Shown here: piece by piece, positions 48,343 to 60,822 of the stretch
How the letters are laid out: the number at the start of each line of letters is the position of its first letter
How positions within the stretch are numbered: position 1 is the first letter of the stretch
NCBI RefSeq assembly: GCF_026210795.1
Contig: NC_089430.1
Location: forward strand, 2,604,001-2,668,000
Reading direction: 5' to 3'
Length of the DNA stretch: 64,000 bases
Source: Rhizophagus irregularis
Taxonomy: Eukaryota; Glomeromycota; Glomeromycetes; Glomerales; Glomeraceae
The notes under the pieces: model-generated
What the model was told of the DNA's origin: nothing
Databases searched by the model: none
What the model saw: the letters and a program-made list of their open reading frames with translations, nothing else
Made by a program: the position numbers and the translations under genes

Positions 48343-50106
48343 GTTGTAAATAGATACTTTGGCAAATTCTATAATAATATATTATTATTATTTTATTTTA
48401 TTTTTTTTTTTGTGTTGATGTTGAAGAAAAAATAAATAATAGTTGTTATGATGGGAAATGTCAAGAATATGAATAATTTATATATAAATTTAAATTTGAA
48501 ATGATGATCCAATAAAGTCACTGAATTAGCTGCTTGATATATGCAAGCCATACATACTGCCATAATTATCAGCTTTATCAGGCGGAAGAATGCAAAAATT
48601 GAGCCAATCCAATTGGAAACAATTATATAAAAATAAACTTACCAATAAGTATTGTTTTGTTTAAAAAATAATTTTTGAAAAAAAGAATCTTTAAATAATA
48701 AATAAATTAAACTTTAATAAGAAAAAAAACAAAAAAATTATATTTGTGGGGAAATTAAATTATAAGGGTTCATTTAAATATTTAAATACGTACATATTGA
48801 TATTGATATTTATATATATATATATTTTTTATACAATAATTTTTTTTACAATAATACTAAAAAATTTCAATTATGGGATGTTTATAAATCTATTACAAAA
48901 GGGGAAACCCAAACAGGACGGCAACTACCAAAATAAACAATTACAGAGGACTTACCTTATTTATATTATTATCATATAAAAAAAAGATTTTTTTTTTACC
49001 CCAATGATGTGTGAAATTGAGGCAAATTTTTTGGGGCGAAGAAATATTTTATTTGGCTACGTTTATTTTTTAATGCAATTGTAACCTTTTTTTTTTATTT
49101 GGAAAAAAATTGAAATGTGCATAATATAAATTAAAGAAACGTGTTGAAAATACAAATGTCATAAAAATCTGTACTCGGTATTTGAGGTATTTGCGTATTT
49201 GCATTCATGAATCTTCCCATATGGACAAATGACATATGGTTGATATTCGCATATCATATTCAAACATTATATATTTTATACAAACTTTCCTTATACAATC
49301 GTATTATCAGTCGGATTCTGTGCGATACAAAAGGAATATGACTGAACTATTTTGGGGTGATTGCATATTTGTTATTTTTTAAAATTATGATCTTCATAAG
49401 GTTAATTCAATATCATATGAATAATATAAGTTAAAGTTTAGTCTGTTTTGGTCGAAATTGACATATTAATCCATCAAAGAAGTTTTTTTTTCCCCCAAAA
49501 AAATCAATTATTTTCTTTTTGTTTAATAAATAAATATTACTAAAATTAAACTTTTTATGAGATAATCAAAATTTTCGTCATATTTATTTTGTCGATTTTC
49601 TTATTATTTATTGGATTAATTGTATTTCAAATAAACGATGGAACCAACCGAATATTCCTCCGTGTTTCAAATTTATCTATTTTAATTATTTTGGAATACC
49701 ACGAAAAACTAGAGATTTTACGCCCAATTATTGGGGGTTATTAAATCAGTAAATACACAAAAAAAAAATATTAAGTTCAATTGTCATATGCGAAAATGGA
49801 TATAAACGAATTTTCCTTCGGATAAAACTCGTAAAAATAAATCGAAAATTTAATGTGAAATTTTGAAATTGTCAACAAATATGGTATATCGTACAACGCG
49901 ATATATTAATTAATCTCGTGTAATGACATAAAGGTAAAATCTATTAGACAAATAATGGTAGTTATGTTTTAATTAAATCACATGTAAACTCATGAATGTT
50001 ACTAACTTTAAAAATGCAATTTTTTAGTTTTTTTTTTTTAGATTTTAATAATTAATTATCTCAAAAAAGTTAATGAATAGTATCTAAATATTTCTATCTA
50101 CATTCC
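48343..50106. other. Intergenic region upstream of the lipase gene
   Basis: A+T-rich, with a TA-dinucleotide run near 48815. No coding sequence, RNA gene or repeat with defined ends was recognised. The promoter of the minus-strand lipase gene should be at the left end. Confidence 0.4.
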
Positions 50107-51383
50107 CTATATAATAAACTCATTAAAATCATCACCGATAACATGTAATATAGGATCTTCAATTTCTTCTGATGGTGATTGAGAAATAATCGGTGTTATT
50201 GTCGTTGTTGACGTTGTTATCGTCGTTGTTTCAGTATTCGTTCTTTTACCATCATCAAAAATTACTGATGATGATTCTTCCGTTGTGTTATTTGTAGTTT
50301 TTGCAGTTGGTGATGTTAATGCTTCATTAATTGAATATACTGTTTTCAAAGTTTTTTTCTTGGCATTTTGAATTCTAATTTTATTTATTAAAAAAAAAAA
50401 AATTTAATTATCTTTTTCATATACATCATAGATTAATAAAATCAAAATGTTTTCAAATGATGAGATTGAAATTTGACATACGTTTCAGAAGATGCTAAGG
50501 TGGAAATTCCTTTGCTTAAATTATTCCACGCATTTGAAGTAAAATCAGCCGTTTTACGCCTTGTTTGTTGAACTCTAATAAATTATTATTTATAAGTAAG
50601 TTGTAAACTTTGATCAATGGATAATATAAATTATACAAAAACTTACGGCTGTGAATTGGCCACGTCAGCAACTACACTTTTAATCTGTGATAATTTTTCC
50701 TGTGTCCTATGAAACAAACAAATAAATAAATCAAATAAAATAAAAAAAAGAATTAATATTAAATCATTTATTTGATCCCATATCTAATTTCTACAACAAT
50801 AATTATTATTACAAAAATTAATACGTACAATTCACTCTCTTTAACTTTTTGTATTCCACCAATAACACCTGCAATTCCTTTACCTAACCCATTCATAAAA
50901 TTATTTGTTTCTCCTTCTAAATTATTTGTAATGGAAGAAAGTGACGCTGGTGAAGAAGGTGAATTACTATTACTTTCTTCATCAATATTTTTTGTAATAT
51001 TGGCCTCCCATTGTTTTTTCAATAATCTTAATTCTTCTTCATGTCTTTTTAATTCTTCTCGTAATTCTAATACTTTACGTTCTTTCCTTGCTATAAAATG
51101 TAATAATTCTGAATGTTGTTCGGAAGGTGTTGAATGTGTTATTCGAAATTGTTTAATGGCGAGTTCAGTTTGAATCTATAATTGATTCATTTCGTATATA
51201 ATCGTTATTCTAACTGAATTTAGTAAATTTAAATATAATCACTTCTTATCGAAAAATTTCTTTCCCTACCTTAAGTTTATCATTGTCAATTTTTTCAATA
51301 CTTTCTTTTTTAGGTGACTTAGGAGAATCCAGCTTTACATCCTTTTCTGAACCTACGGAAAAAGGTCTTTCGCTTTGTGCCAT
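50107..51383 (-). CDS. Coiled-coil protein, possibly DUF4048
   Basis: Conserved-looking fungal protein of unknown function. Exons 51270-51383, 50829-51175, 50647-50706, 50482-50574 and 50107-50374 sum to 882 nt (293 residues) in frame. The start MAQSERPFSVGSEKD is followed by a charged linker. A helical coiled coil spans about residues 65-95 (ARKERKVLELREELKRHEEE, then LKKQWEANI). Then come a Ser-rich part, a glycine-containing amphipathic stretch (GLGKGIAGVIGGI), two further short helices (TQEKLSQIKSVVADVANSQ, and WNNLSKGISTL), and a Thr-rich acidic tail. The KERKVLELREEL arrangement recalls ascomycete DUF4048 proteins, but this is by memory of the pattern only. It shares an upstream region of about 510 bp with the divergent gene at 51894. 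Confidence 0.72.
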
Positions 51384-51893
51384 TTTTTTTAAATCGTTAT
51401 TATACTAATATATTTTTTTTAAAAAAAATAAAATTGTGCATATATATATATTTACAAAAAAAAAATCGATTAATCGTGTGAAAATAAAGGAATGAAATGA
51501 TAGGCTTTAAAATCTGCTTTAAATGTATCTTTTTATATAACCAAATATGCACAGCTTATATTGAATCAAGATAGTGTAACCTTTTAAATCTAAAAATATT
51601 AGACTTCTTTGTATTAGTTTTCTTTGACAACTTGAAATATAAATACGCAATTTTTTTACATTTCCAAATTAAGTTACCAAAGGAATATTAGCTTACTAGG
51701 AAATTTGATTTTTCTTTTTTTTAAAAAAAAAAATCATCAAATTGTACTTGTGAAACAACAGAAAAGAACGGAAAAACTTATAATCTTGAGTTTAGTACTG
51801 TTTTTTTTGTTAGTGATCGGTCTGATCTCATTTCACGTGAATTGGTAACATAAATGATAAATCACGAGAGCATTTTCAAAATTCTCGTGAACT
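51384..51893. promoter_or_regulatory. Shared divergent promoter region
   Basis: The space between two genes transcribed away from each other, 51383 (minus) and 51894 (plus). Both promoters must lie in about 510 bp of A+T-rich DNA with T and A runs (51408-51430, 51712-51735). No specific binding site is identified. Confidence 0.45.
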
Positions 51894-53204
51894 ATGCAAA
51901 ACTTTACAAAAATTGGAAAAAAAATCGTTGGAATAGGTCGCAATTTTAGGTATTTCGCTCCCTTAAAATGTTTTAATGTTATCAAAAATTTTGAATGATT
52001 TCGTCATTAATATTTTTTTTTTTAATTTAAAGTGAACATGCAAAAGAACTTGGTAATGCTGTTCCAACTTCCCCGTTCTTTTTTCTTAAACCAACTTCTT
52101 CTTACTTATTATCAGGTGAAGTAGAAATACCTAAAGGTTGTATTGTTCATCATGAAGGTATATACATATGCAGTATTTATTCTTAACCTTTTAAATTCCG
52201 CTCTTATTCTGATATTATTAACATTTTTTTCGGTTCTTAATTAGTCGAGTTGGGTGTCGTAATAGGTAAAGATGGTAGGGATATCCGAGAATCAGAAGCG
52301 ATGAATTATGTAGAAGGTAATTGTACGCGTAAATTTTGTCTTTCACGTACATATTCTGCTTTAAATGCGTTATTCAACTCAAAATAATTTTCTTTCTAGG
52401 ATACGCGCTTGGTATTGATTTGACGGCGCGTAATCTCCAAGTAATAATTATATATATAAATTCGAGTTATAATTTGTAACTACTTTGTTTATATTAAAGT
52501 CAATTGTTAGGAAGTGGTAAAGAAAAAAGGATTGCCGTGGAGTGCGGCAAAAGGTTTTGATACCTTTACTCCAATTGGGTGAGCTGACATTTTCATAAAT
52601 AGATGTTCGATGATCTTTGTGCGCTATATTTTTGGGAATGGATATAAATCCGAAAAAAGACTTTTAAAGAATATTGTTACTTCATATTTACGTAAATTAA
52701 GTTGATTTGTTCATTCAATTTTAGAAAATTTATTCCAAAATCAGAAATAGAAGATCCTCATAATGTAAATTTATGGCTTAAGGTGTATATATTATTTTAA
52801 TTTATAATCAATTAAAAAAAAAAAGTTTTCATTCTTGATAATTTTGATTTTTACATCTAAAAACATTTAGTTAAACGGAGAAATGAAACAAAACGGTATT
52901 ACAAAAGACATGATATTCAATATTCCTACATTAATTGAATACGTAAGTTCAATCATGAAACTGGAAAAGGGTGATTTGATATTAACAGGTAAGTTTAGAT
53001 GTTTGTTTCTTTTTATTATAGTAAAAAAAGCATTTGTCTTAAATAAAGATTAAATTTTTTATACATATAGGTACACCCTCAGGTGTTGGACCTATTCATC
53101 CAGGTCAAGTCATTACTGCAGGATTAAACGTTAATAATGAAAATTTATCTACCATTAAATTTCCTGTTGTGGAAAGGGTTGGATTATTTGAATTTAAACC
53201 ATAA
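51894..53204 (+). CDS. Fumarylacetoacetate-hydrolase-family enzyme, FAHD1 type
   Basis: Small FAH-superfamily enzyme, likely an acylpyruvase/oxaloacetate decarboxylase, usually mitochondrial. Eight exons (51894-51949, 52033-52157, 52245-52316, 52400-52440, 52511-52578, 52725-52782, 52871-52988, 53071-53204) sum to 672 nt, 223 residues, which is the normal length for FAHD1 and yeast Fmp41. Signature blocks in order: [39 protein letters not shown] (HxxxExxxE-like metal site), [34 protein letters not shown] and the C-terminal KFPVVERVG. All catalytic and metal blocks are present. The start at 51894 gives [13 protein letters not shown], with little room for a long targeting peptide. It converges with the RWD gene; their stops are about 210 bp apart. 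Confidence 0.93.
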
Positions 53205-53414
53205 TTATTTAAAGAAGGGTAAACAATCAAGTATGAGGGGCGAAAATATATTAGTTCGCCTTGAGTAAAAGATTTTAATTTTTGAAACATTCAATTATTC
53301 ATAAATCGACCTTTTTAAACAAAAAAAAAAATTAAATATTTTAACTTAATATTGGAAATATGGATGTATATTAAATCACTATTAAATACCTTAAAAAATT
53401 AAAAAATAAATTAA

Positions 53415-54699
53415 TTAATCATTGCTATTTCTAACCAAATCAAGTACACTATTGTCTTCTTCTTCTTCATCACTCATATCCTCTTCCCTTTCAAACAATG
53501 AAACATCAACCGTAACATCTCCTTCCTCCATATATGTCATATCTGATTTAGCAAGAGATTCATCTTGTTCAAATAATTGTCTTCCTATATATAAACATAT
53601 TAATTAATTAATTTAATAAAGAATGAAATTAAATTATTATTATTTATTTTTTATTTTTGGTAAATAAACGAATTTACCCGTGAGTTTTAATTTTTTAGCT
53701 TCTTCTTTCTTTATAGCAGCTAAACTTTTAGTTGCTTTTTCTTTTTCTTCTAATTCTTTATCAAAATTTTCCTTCCATTCCAAAAATGATGCAACCGTAA
53801 CTTTTGTTCCTTGAAATTTTGCTTGTTCTGCCTACCATCATAAGAAAAGTGAATATTAATAAATAGTACTATTATGAAATAAATAAATAAATTATTTATA
53901 TTTTTAATTCACCTCAATTTCTTTCCTAATTTTATCCTCTTCTACTTTCTTTCTCTTTTCCCTTCTTTCTATCACAAATGATGTCAGTAAATCTTTAAGT
54001 AATGATGATAATGTAAACACCATTGCCATCCCCAATGAATCTTGTGCCTAAATTAGAGCACGTTACAAGAAAAAAAAACCTTCCAACAATGGGAAGGCAG
54101 GATCCCAAAAATTTCAAAAATCAAATACGGATAAATAAATAAAAAAAATATTATATATATATTAATTTAAAGGAGACGTTACCACATTCATCAACTCTGA
54201 ATATAATTTCTCACGTTCATCAATTTCAATAGATCCATCTATCGTTTCTATTGATATTTCTGGAACTTCTTCCGGATAAGTTGGTGTAAATTTTATGTAT
54301 AATCCTAAAGTTACTTTTTATTTAATGAATCGAAAATCAATTTATGTTTGAGGAAAAAAAAACAAATGTTTAAATATATGTATATATAAAATTAAATAAA
54401 AACCTTACGCGGTGTTGTACTATCTTGTTCTTCAGGTTCGAGTCGAATACGAAATTCTCCTTCCGAAATTTCTAAAAGAGTAATTTTAAAAAAATTAATT
54501 AATATAGAAATATTATTACGAGCGCATTTAAATATTATAAAAAAGTACCCTCAAATTCTTCTGGATAAATCGATTTCAACACTTCTAATTCTTGTTCTTG
54601 CTCTTCCTTATGATCTTTTTTTTTTAATTTATAAGAAAAAAAAATTATTTTGCCATGATTTAATGAATATATATATAATTAAAAAAAAAACTGACCCAT
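53415..54699 (-). CDS. RWD-domain protein, Gir2/RWDD1-like
   Basis: Cytosolic RWD protein; in yeast Gir2 binds Gcn1 and the DRG-type GTPase Rbg2, tying translation to the amino-acid starvation response. The first exon is only four bases (54696-54699, ATGG), joined to 54549-54614; this gives MDHKEEQEQELEVLKSIYPE, which matches the conserved start of Gir2/RWDD1 and decides the start. Further exons include 54409-54471 and one ending near 54181. RWD hallmarks: SIYPEEFE, FRIRLEPEE, TPTYPEEVPEI. Then SLGMAMVFTLSSLLKDLL, a Lys/Arg/Glu-rich helix, and the C-terminal block FQGTKVTVASFLEWKENFD typical of RWDD1. The acidic tail (REEDMSDEEEED) ends at a stop at 53415. Seven exons by eye. Confidence 0.9.
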
Positions 54700-55930
54700 G
54701 ATTTTTAGGTTTTTTTTTTGAAAAAAAAAAATAATATAAAATAAGAAAATGATGGATAAAATCGTTTATCGTTGATTCTAATTGGCTGTTTATTGGGTAT
54801 GGTGAGTTATATCAACTTGGCGCGTGACTTTTGATAAACTCTGAATCACAAAAATATAATAGTTTAGGCTGTTTAGCTAATTATATTCAACTTAATGTTA
54901 ATTAACCATTTCGATCACTTTTCTACAATAAAAAATCTTTAATTGTAGTAGCATTAAGCGCAATATCTAGTTTTTTTATGTATATATACGTATATTAATT
55001 TCCTGATTTAAAGAGCGTAGATAATTTACGATCGAAATTATCAGAAAAGAAAAAAGAGCCAAAAGCATCGATGAACGTTTTAGCAGAAATGAAATTTATA
55101 TTACATTTAAGATTCACATGAAAAGTGTATACGAATACAGTATATAAAAGTTGATTGATTGATATACTGTAACTACATTTTTGATGCTTATATTGCTGAG
55201 ACATGTTGACATATTTTGAATACAACGATTAACAAAATAAGAGTGAGCGAACTGAACAATTGGAAGGTTCTAAATTTAATCAGAGAAGCGTCAAGGAGGA
55301 GCAAGATTAATTAGTATTGATAATTCTCATCAATAACGATTTGTAAACCCTGACGGCTTTTTTTTTCAGCGTACTACAAAGGCCGGAAAAATAATTTCGT
55401 CATGAAAAATCAAGGGTATCTTGTTACAAGCCGGATCAATTCTTAATAAATCAATAAATTTTTTTTATTTGAATAATTATTATACATATTAAATTATTTG
55501 TTAAATTATTATTAAATTATTATTAAATTATCGACTTTACTACACCACTGGTGCTCAACACCATAGTATGCGTTTTCATGAAAACTATAGCTTAAACTAA
55601 TAATTAAAATTGTTCAGCACCCTTGAAAATGATCAGGAAAAGTTTACTTGTTACTTTTTTACCACAAATATTGCAAAATAAAAAAAAAATTGAGAAACTA
55701 AGAAAAATATATGTGAAGTATATGCTACATATTTTATTAATGGAAACATCTAATTTGACTAATAATATATAATAAAAAAAAAATAAAAAAAATAATAATA
55801 CATATAACTGTGGTGTTGAACACCAGTGGTATGATTTATAATTCTATAAATTATTATTAAATTATTATTAAATTATTATTAGTTAATTTCATCCATATAC
55901 TCTAAATCATAAATTACTAATCTCGTTTTT
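54700..55930. other. Intergenic; contains an inverted-repeat element
   Basis: Lies between the RWD gene start and the 3' end of the transporter gene, both minus strand. Holds the element at 55545-55829, bordered on both sides by ATTATTAAATT repeats. The minus frame at 54995-55225 shows no protein features. Confidence 0.45.
55545..55829. mobile_element. MITE-like element, 23-bp inverted ends
   Basis: Terminal inverted repeats with two mismatches: left 55545-55567 (CCACTGGTGCTCAACACC...) and right 55807-55829 (...GGTGTTGAACACCAGTGG). Each end is itself nearly palindromic. The element is about 285 bp, non-coding. Flanks on both sides are runs of ATTATTAAATT, which may reflect the insertion preference or a duplicated target. 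Superfamily not assigned. Confidence 0.72.
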
Positions 55931-58145
55931 TTAAGCTTTTTCTTCCATTTCATTCTTAGCGAAATTATTAGCATCTTCTATACCTTTCTCCACATTAACA
56001 GTTAAAAAAATCAAAAAAGGAAACAATAATGAAAAAGCTAAAAACCAGAATCCACTTCTTGTATCATGAGTAGCACTAGATATAGCACCTGTTATCAAAG
56101 GACCTAACCAACTGGATCCCTACGTAAAAAAAAAGGAAAGATAATTTTTTTAAATAAGTAATTAATATATTACATAAAATAATTTTATAATTGTTATATA
56201 TACCTTTGCTGTAATTAAAAACAGTGAAAAGAATTCATTCTCATGTCCTCTTGGTATTAAACGACAAAACAAAGTTTGACAATAAGATTGCACACTACCT
56301 AAACTTAATCCAAAATAAACAGTAAATAACCAAACTTCCCATTTTTCTTTTAACCCAAATGGTAATACAAATCCTAATAATGCATATACGGGTACCATTA
56401 TTATTAAGAATGAATTAATTAATATCATTGTTTTTATGGATAATTTAAAAACTTTTTCTATTAAACGAAAGAAATAAACTCCGATTGCTGCAGATAATGG
56501 AACAACAATTCCTATTATAATTAAATCTTTATCCTCAAGATCAAGATTTACTTTTCCAAATAAAGCAGCTAATGGGGCTATAGTATTTATTCCATCACTT
56601 AAAAAAAACCAAGCCATTAAAAATTTCATAGTTTGCCACAAATTCTTTGTTGATAAAATTGTTTTAAAGGTTCTTTTGAAGGAGTACAAAAATATATTTT
56701 CAGTGCTAAAAATAAAAAAAGAAGGAATAAACATAAATTAGATATTAAATTTTCTTTTAACTGAATTAAAATATATTTATTTATTTACTTACCTTGGTAA
56801 AGGAGGTCGTGGATGTGTTTTTAATAAAAGTAAAGGGGCAGTTAATCCAACTAACCACCAGCCACCACCAAAAGATATAGCATATTGTAATCCAAAATCA
56901 GGTGAATTTATCCCAAGAACAATACCTAATCCTATAAATATTACCAATAATCCTGCTACAAATCCTATACTCGTACTAGCTGCTGATAAACTTGTTGAAA
57001 TTTCTTCTTGAGTTTTTATTAAATTTTCTTTGGATGGATCCGTTTTTTTTAGTGATAACACTTTTGGATGTATACGTGAATATATTGGAATGTATGCTAA
57101 GTAAAATACGTATGCTGCACCATAACAACAGTTCCTAATAAAAATAATTGAAGAAATTAAAAAGTGATGCCAAATATATTGATAAAGTATATACTGATAC
57201 TTACGAGATTATAGTTAATATGCCTGCAATCCAATACCATTCTGAAATAAAAAAAAAAAATATGCGAATAAATTAAAATTATATTTTAATGAAGAGCGAT
57301 TCATCGGTTTACTAATAATTGTGCATACCACTTTGATCCCCAGCTTTTAGTAACAGAGAGAAAAGACCTGTAGCAATGGCTCCAGTATATGAATAAAACA
57401 GAAGAAATTTCTTTCGGTTCGCTGATATAAAAAAAAAAATCATTATTATATGATTTAATAAAATATATTATATGCTGTTTTATTAAAAGTTTGTAATTAC
57501 CTCCGTGATCAGCTAATGCACTACCACCAATAAATAAAAAACATTGAAAAAGTACGGATAGTGCAATTATATATAAAGAATAACTTGATGTATCAACATA
57601 TTCAGTTCCAAATTTCACTACGCATTTATAATTTTTTACCGTCTAAATAGATCACGTGAAAAACCATCATTATTAACCGAATTACTAATTGATGGATGAA
57701 AGTAACTAACTAACTTACAGTATTACAGGGAGTAACAAGGTCAAGTTCATAACCAGCTTTTCCTGCAAGATTTTCAAGTACAACTGGAATAAATACTAAA
57801 AAATAATAATATATAGCATATATATAAATATTAAATATAAGATATTTTTTTCGAATTTTTCTTGATAATAAAGAATTAATATTTACACCCTATTACTGCA
57901 GTGTCGTAAGCACCGCACTAAATAACAGATAAAAAAGGTTCATCTTTTCTTTCGAAATTTTCATGACCAAAATGATTATAAAAGGGTTAAAAGAAATTTA
58001 CGGCAAAACTGTACGAATACCATCCTCTCAATTCTTTTGTTGTTAAAGGTTCCTTCTCATCGTCTTCGATAATATCTGCAACTATCGTTTCTTCATCCTT
58101 TTCATCCCTTTCCGTTTCGGAATTAGGAGGTAAAATTTCTGCCAT
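55931..58145 (-). CDS. Atg22-like vacuolar amino-acid exporter (MFS fold)
   Basis: Multi-pass membrane protein resembling yeast Atg22, which exports amino acids from the vacuole after autophagic breakdown. The start at 58145 gives an acidic N-terminus (MAEILPPNSETERDEKDEE) leading into ELRGWYSYSFA, the family's first conserved block, then CGAYDTAVIGVFIPVVLENLAG. Eight or more exons follow with hydrophobic segments: LYIIALSVLFQCFLFIGGSALADHG, FVAGLLVIFIGLGIVLG, GGGWWLVGLTAPLLLL, LMAWFFLSDGINTIAPLAAL, a second half with SLGSVQSYCQTLFCRLIPRG and EFFSLFLITAKGSSWLGP, and a last helix with FWFLAFSLLFPFLI. About twelve membrane spans in all. SDGINT, QSYCQ and IPRGHENEFF are typical Atg22/MFS landmarks. 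The C-terminus is short and charged (NEMEEKA). Exon borders were followed but not all summed. Confidence 0.82.
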
Positions 58146-59459
58146 TTTTTAGAAACCAAGTTATTTTATCTAACAAATTTTCCAGCGTGAAAAAGAATTT
58201 AGTTAGTTTAAATTATATGTAAATATTATAACAATAAGTACTAATATAATCAAGTAAATAACATAACTTACTATCTAAAAGAAATTACAAATTTTTTTAA
58301 AAGCAAAAAATGTTTTTTGGAGTTTCATAATTTTAAAATAATTACTGATATATATATAGATAAAAAAACTAACGTAAAAATAATTCAGGGGCACATGTAC
58401 ATAATATCCATTTACGGTTAAACGATATTGAGTTGATGAAAATCTATACAATACAGTTCTTATCCATATACAATTTATTTTTATCTATATACAGTATAGA
58501 TTTTATCTATACTCTATACAGTTTACTTTTTTCAGTAATTCCTTTTACAATTAAGTCTACTTGCCAAGCTTGCCAAGCGGTCGGTTTGATTCCGCAAATT
58601 ATGAACTAGTATTTTTTGCTGAGTATACATATCAAATTTTCGAAAACTCAGATATATATTCGGTTAAACGATATTGAGTATGATATATACCTCCAATGTT
58701 GTATAGTATAGTTGACGAAAATCTATGCAGTATAATTTTTTATCTATACAGTATAATTGTTTACACTATACTATACACCATCGGAGGTATCATACTATAC
58801 AGTATAACAAATATTAAAATATCCAAGAATATATCCGAAAATATTGAAATAATTGAAAATTTTTAAAATTTTTACATGTAACACATATCAGCACACAAAT
58901 TTCGGATGATTTAAATTCAATTATGAAGAAGTTAACTCCGCGCAAATCATAAAATAATTAAAATACTATATTTTGTTACTATAGCATAATTATATAGTAT
59001 TAGCCAGTAAATTATACTCGCATCCTCTGTAGACTCAATTGTGAAAGGTTATACTCTCTACTGGTCAATACAATACAATTGTGCAATACTACTCAATTGT
59101 GCAATACTACTATTCGCGTAGAGTTTACTTCTTCATAATTAAATTTAAATTTGAAAAATCTGTGCATAATTCAATCAACAACTTATAACTATTATTTAAA
59201 AGGTCACCAATGATTATAAGCCAAATTTTTTTCCCACTAGAAATTCTCTCTTTAACTGAACCAATAATTTTATTTTCTTAACCGGTTTCTCTTTCAAAAT
59301 GCAATCTAATGATTTTTGTGATTTATTATGATGTCCCAATTAATCTTATTTGTTAATTATAAAAAATTTTATTTTTTTAGATTGGATTTCATTTTATACT
59401 ATTCCTTGGGTACAAGCGTCATTAAATATTTTACATTCCTTTATCAGTGAAGATATCCA
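58146..59459. other. Intergenic; inverted repeats built on CTATACAGTATAG
   Basis: Upstream of the transporter gene. Contains many CTATACAGTATA-like words between 58430 and 58810 and a defined inverted pair at 58678-58795. A short tandem copy of CAATTGTGCAATACTACT occurs at about 59088-59112. No gene. Confidence 0.45.
58678..58795. mobile_element. Short MITE-like inverted repeat
   Basis: Left arm 58678-58711 and right arm 58766-58795 are inverted copies (GTATGATA, ACCTCC, TGTATAGTATAG in order), differing by a four-base gap and a few changes. The spacer is about 55 bp. It could form a long hairpin. It is flanked by further TATACAGTATA words that may be decayed copies. Confidence 0.6.
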
Positions 59460-59465
59460 ATGTGG

Positions 59466-60170
59466 CTGAAACTTGCCAAGCAAATGAAAATCGAGACGGT
59501 AAATCGTTATCGCTTGAAGCTGGCAATTTTAAGGTAAAATATTAACTAAGGTTGCGTGCCGTAAGTATTGATTATTATATTTCGAATTACAACCTAAGCG
59601 GGTTGTAATATTATAAACATAAGTTGTAATTTGGTTGTAATACTATGCTATTGTGGTTAACTAAAAGATGATAATTCTGATTTACAACCATTATAATTAC
59701 TTGATTTTTAGACTTACAACTATTTACGGCAGGCAACACTAATATTAACTATTTATTTATTTATTTATTTTTATTATTTAATTAATATTTTATCATTATT
59801 ATTTAGAGCTAAAAAGTATGATAATAGAAATTTCATTACATGTCAAACTCAAGATCAATATGGTATTAGAAAAACCGGGAAAGATCTTGGCGTTGTAACG
59901 CAGTTAGTATTATTTTAAAAGCTGGTGAAATTTTTTATTTACTATATTTATAACTTTATTTTATTTTTATAATAAAAAGAAATTGTTCTAATAAGGTTAA
60001 GCCGTCTGCACTGAAAAAAAAAATCGAAGAAAGTCCCCAAACTTCAACATCATCTGATGATCTTGAAAAAGAAAAACAAATGATTTCTTTGAGAGAGAAA
60101 ATTAGAACTTTGAGAAGGAAAGGTTGGAAATTCTTAAATTAAAGAGAGAATTAGGAGTTATGGAATAGGT
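59466..60170 (+). pseudogene. Possible small gene or gene remnant, unknown
   Basis: Protein-like pieces with splice-like borders. At 59468-59533 the frame reads NVAETCQANENRDGKSLSLE and on to a GT donor; an acceptor near 59805 leads to AKKYDNRNFITCQTQDQYGI and a stop near 59920. Another piece at 60001-60140 (VKPSALKKKIEESPQTSTSS, then EKEKQMISLREKIRTLRRK) is a likely coiled coil; a one-base shift would be needed to continue to a stop near 60168. No family recognised. Given the small pieces and the interruption, a decayed gene is more likely than a working one. Confidence 0.35.
59549..59740. mobile_element. MITE with 11-bp target-site duplication (Mutator-like)
   Basis: A 192-bp insertion with imperfect inverted ends of about 20 bp (left starts AGGTTGCGTGCCGTAAG; right ends TTACGGCAGGCAACACT). 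It is bounded by the direct repeat AATATTAACTA at 59538-59548 and 59741-59751. An 11-bp duplication is in the range of Mutator-like elements. It sits in what looks like an intron of the remnant at 59466. The nearly perfect target duplication suggests a fairly recent insertion. Internal sequence has several GGTTGTAAT/ATTACAACC words in both orientations. Confidence 0.75.
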
Positions 60171-60822
60171 TTTTTTAGACGTGATAAATATTTAAAAAAA
60201 GAAATGCTAAGCGTTTGTTTTTTTTTTATTTCTTATTTAGTATTAGATTAGATATACTTATTTCTTTTTAAATAGGCATCTATTTACCTTTTAACAAAAG
60301 CTTTGATAATTGTTTAGCAATAGACACTTAAAATTATGAAATATAAATATTACAGATTAAAAATAAATAAATGAAAGAAAGCAAATTTTAAAGAAATATT
60401 AAAAATTTTCATTATATTTATAAAATTTGTCGTATTGCGAAATTTTTCCATGAAAAAGGGTATTTTCGGAAATAATACTGGAGTTCCCGGATAAATACCC
60501 TCCACCCCTGAAATATTACGTAATAAATGTCACTGCCCTTACATATTACGGGATTTATTGGGGTAACAAATTGTGAATTTGTAATACATAATTACATACA
60601 CAATTCCTAATTAATCAATGATTTACTGATTTACTCTAAAAGAAATCGCTCTTATTTATTTGTTTGTTACCCAACCTTAATTATTATTAAGAATGAACTA
60701 GAACAATAACTCGAGAAAATTGTGAAAGACATTCATTAGAAAAAGGAATATCTGGATTATCTTCTTTTTTAGAACTAATATAAATGGATATACTTAATTT
60801 CTATAAAAACGATAGAAAATGT

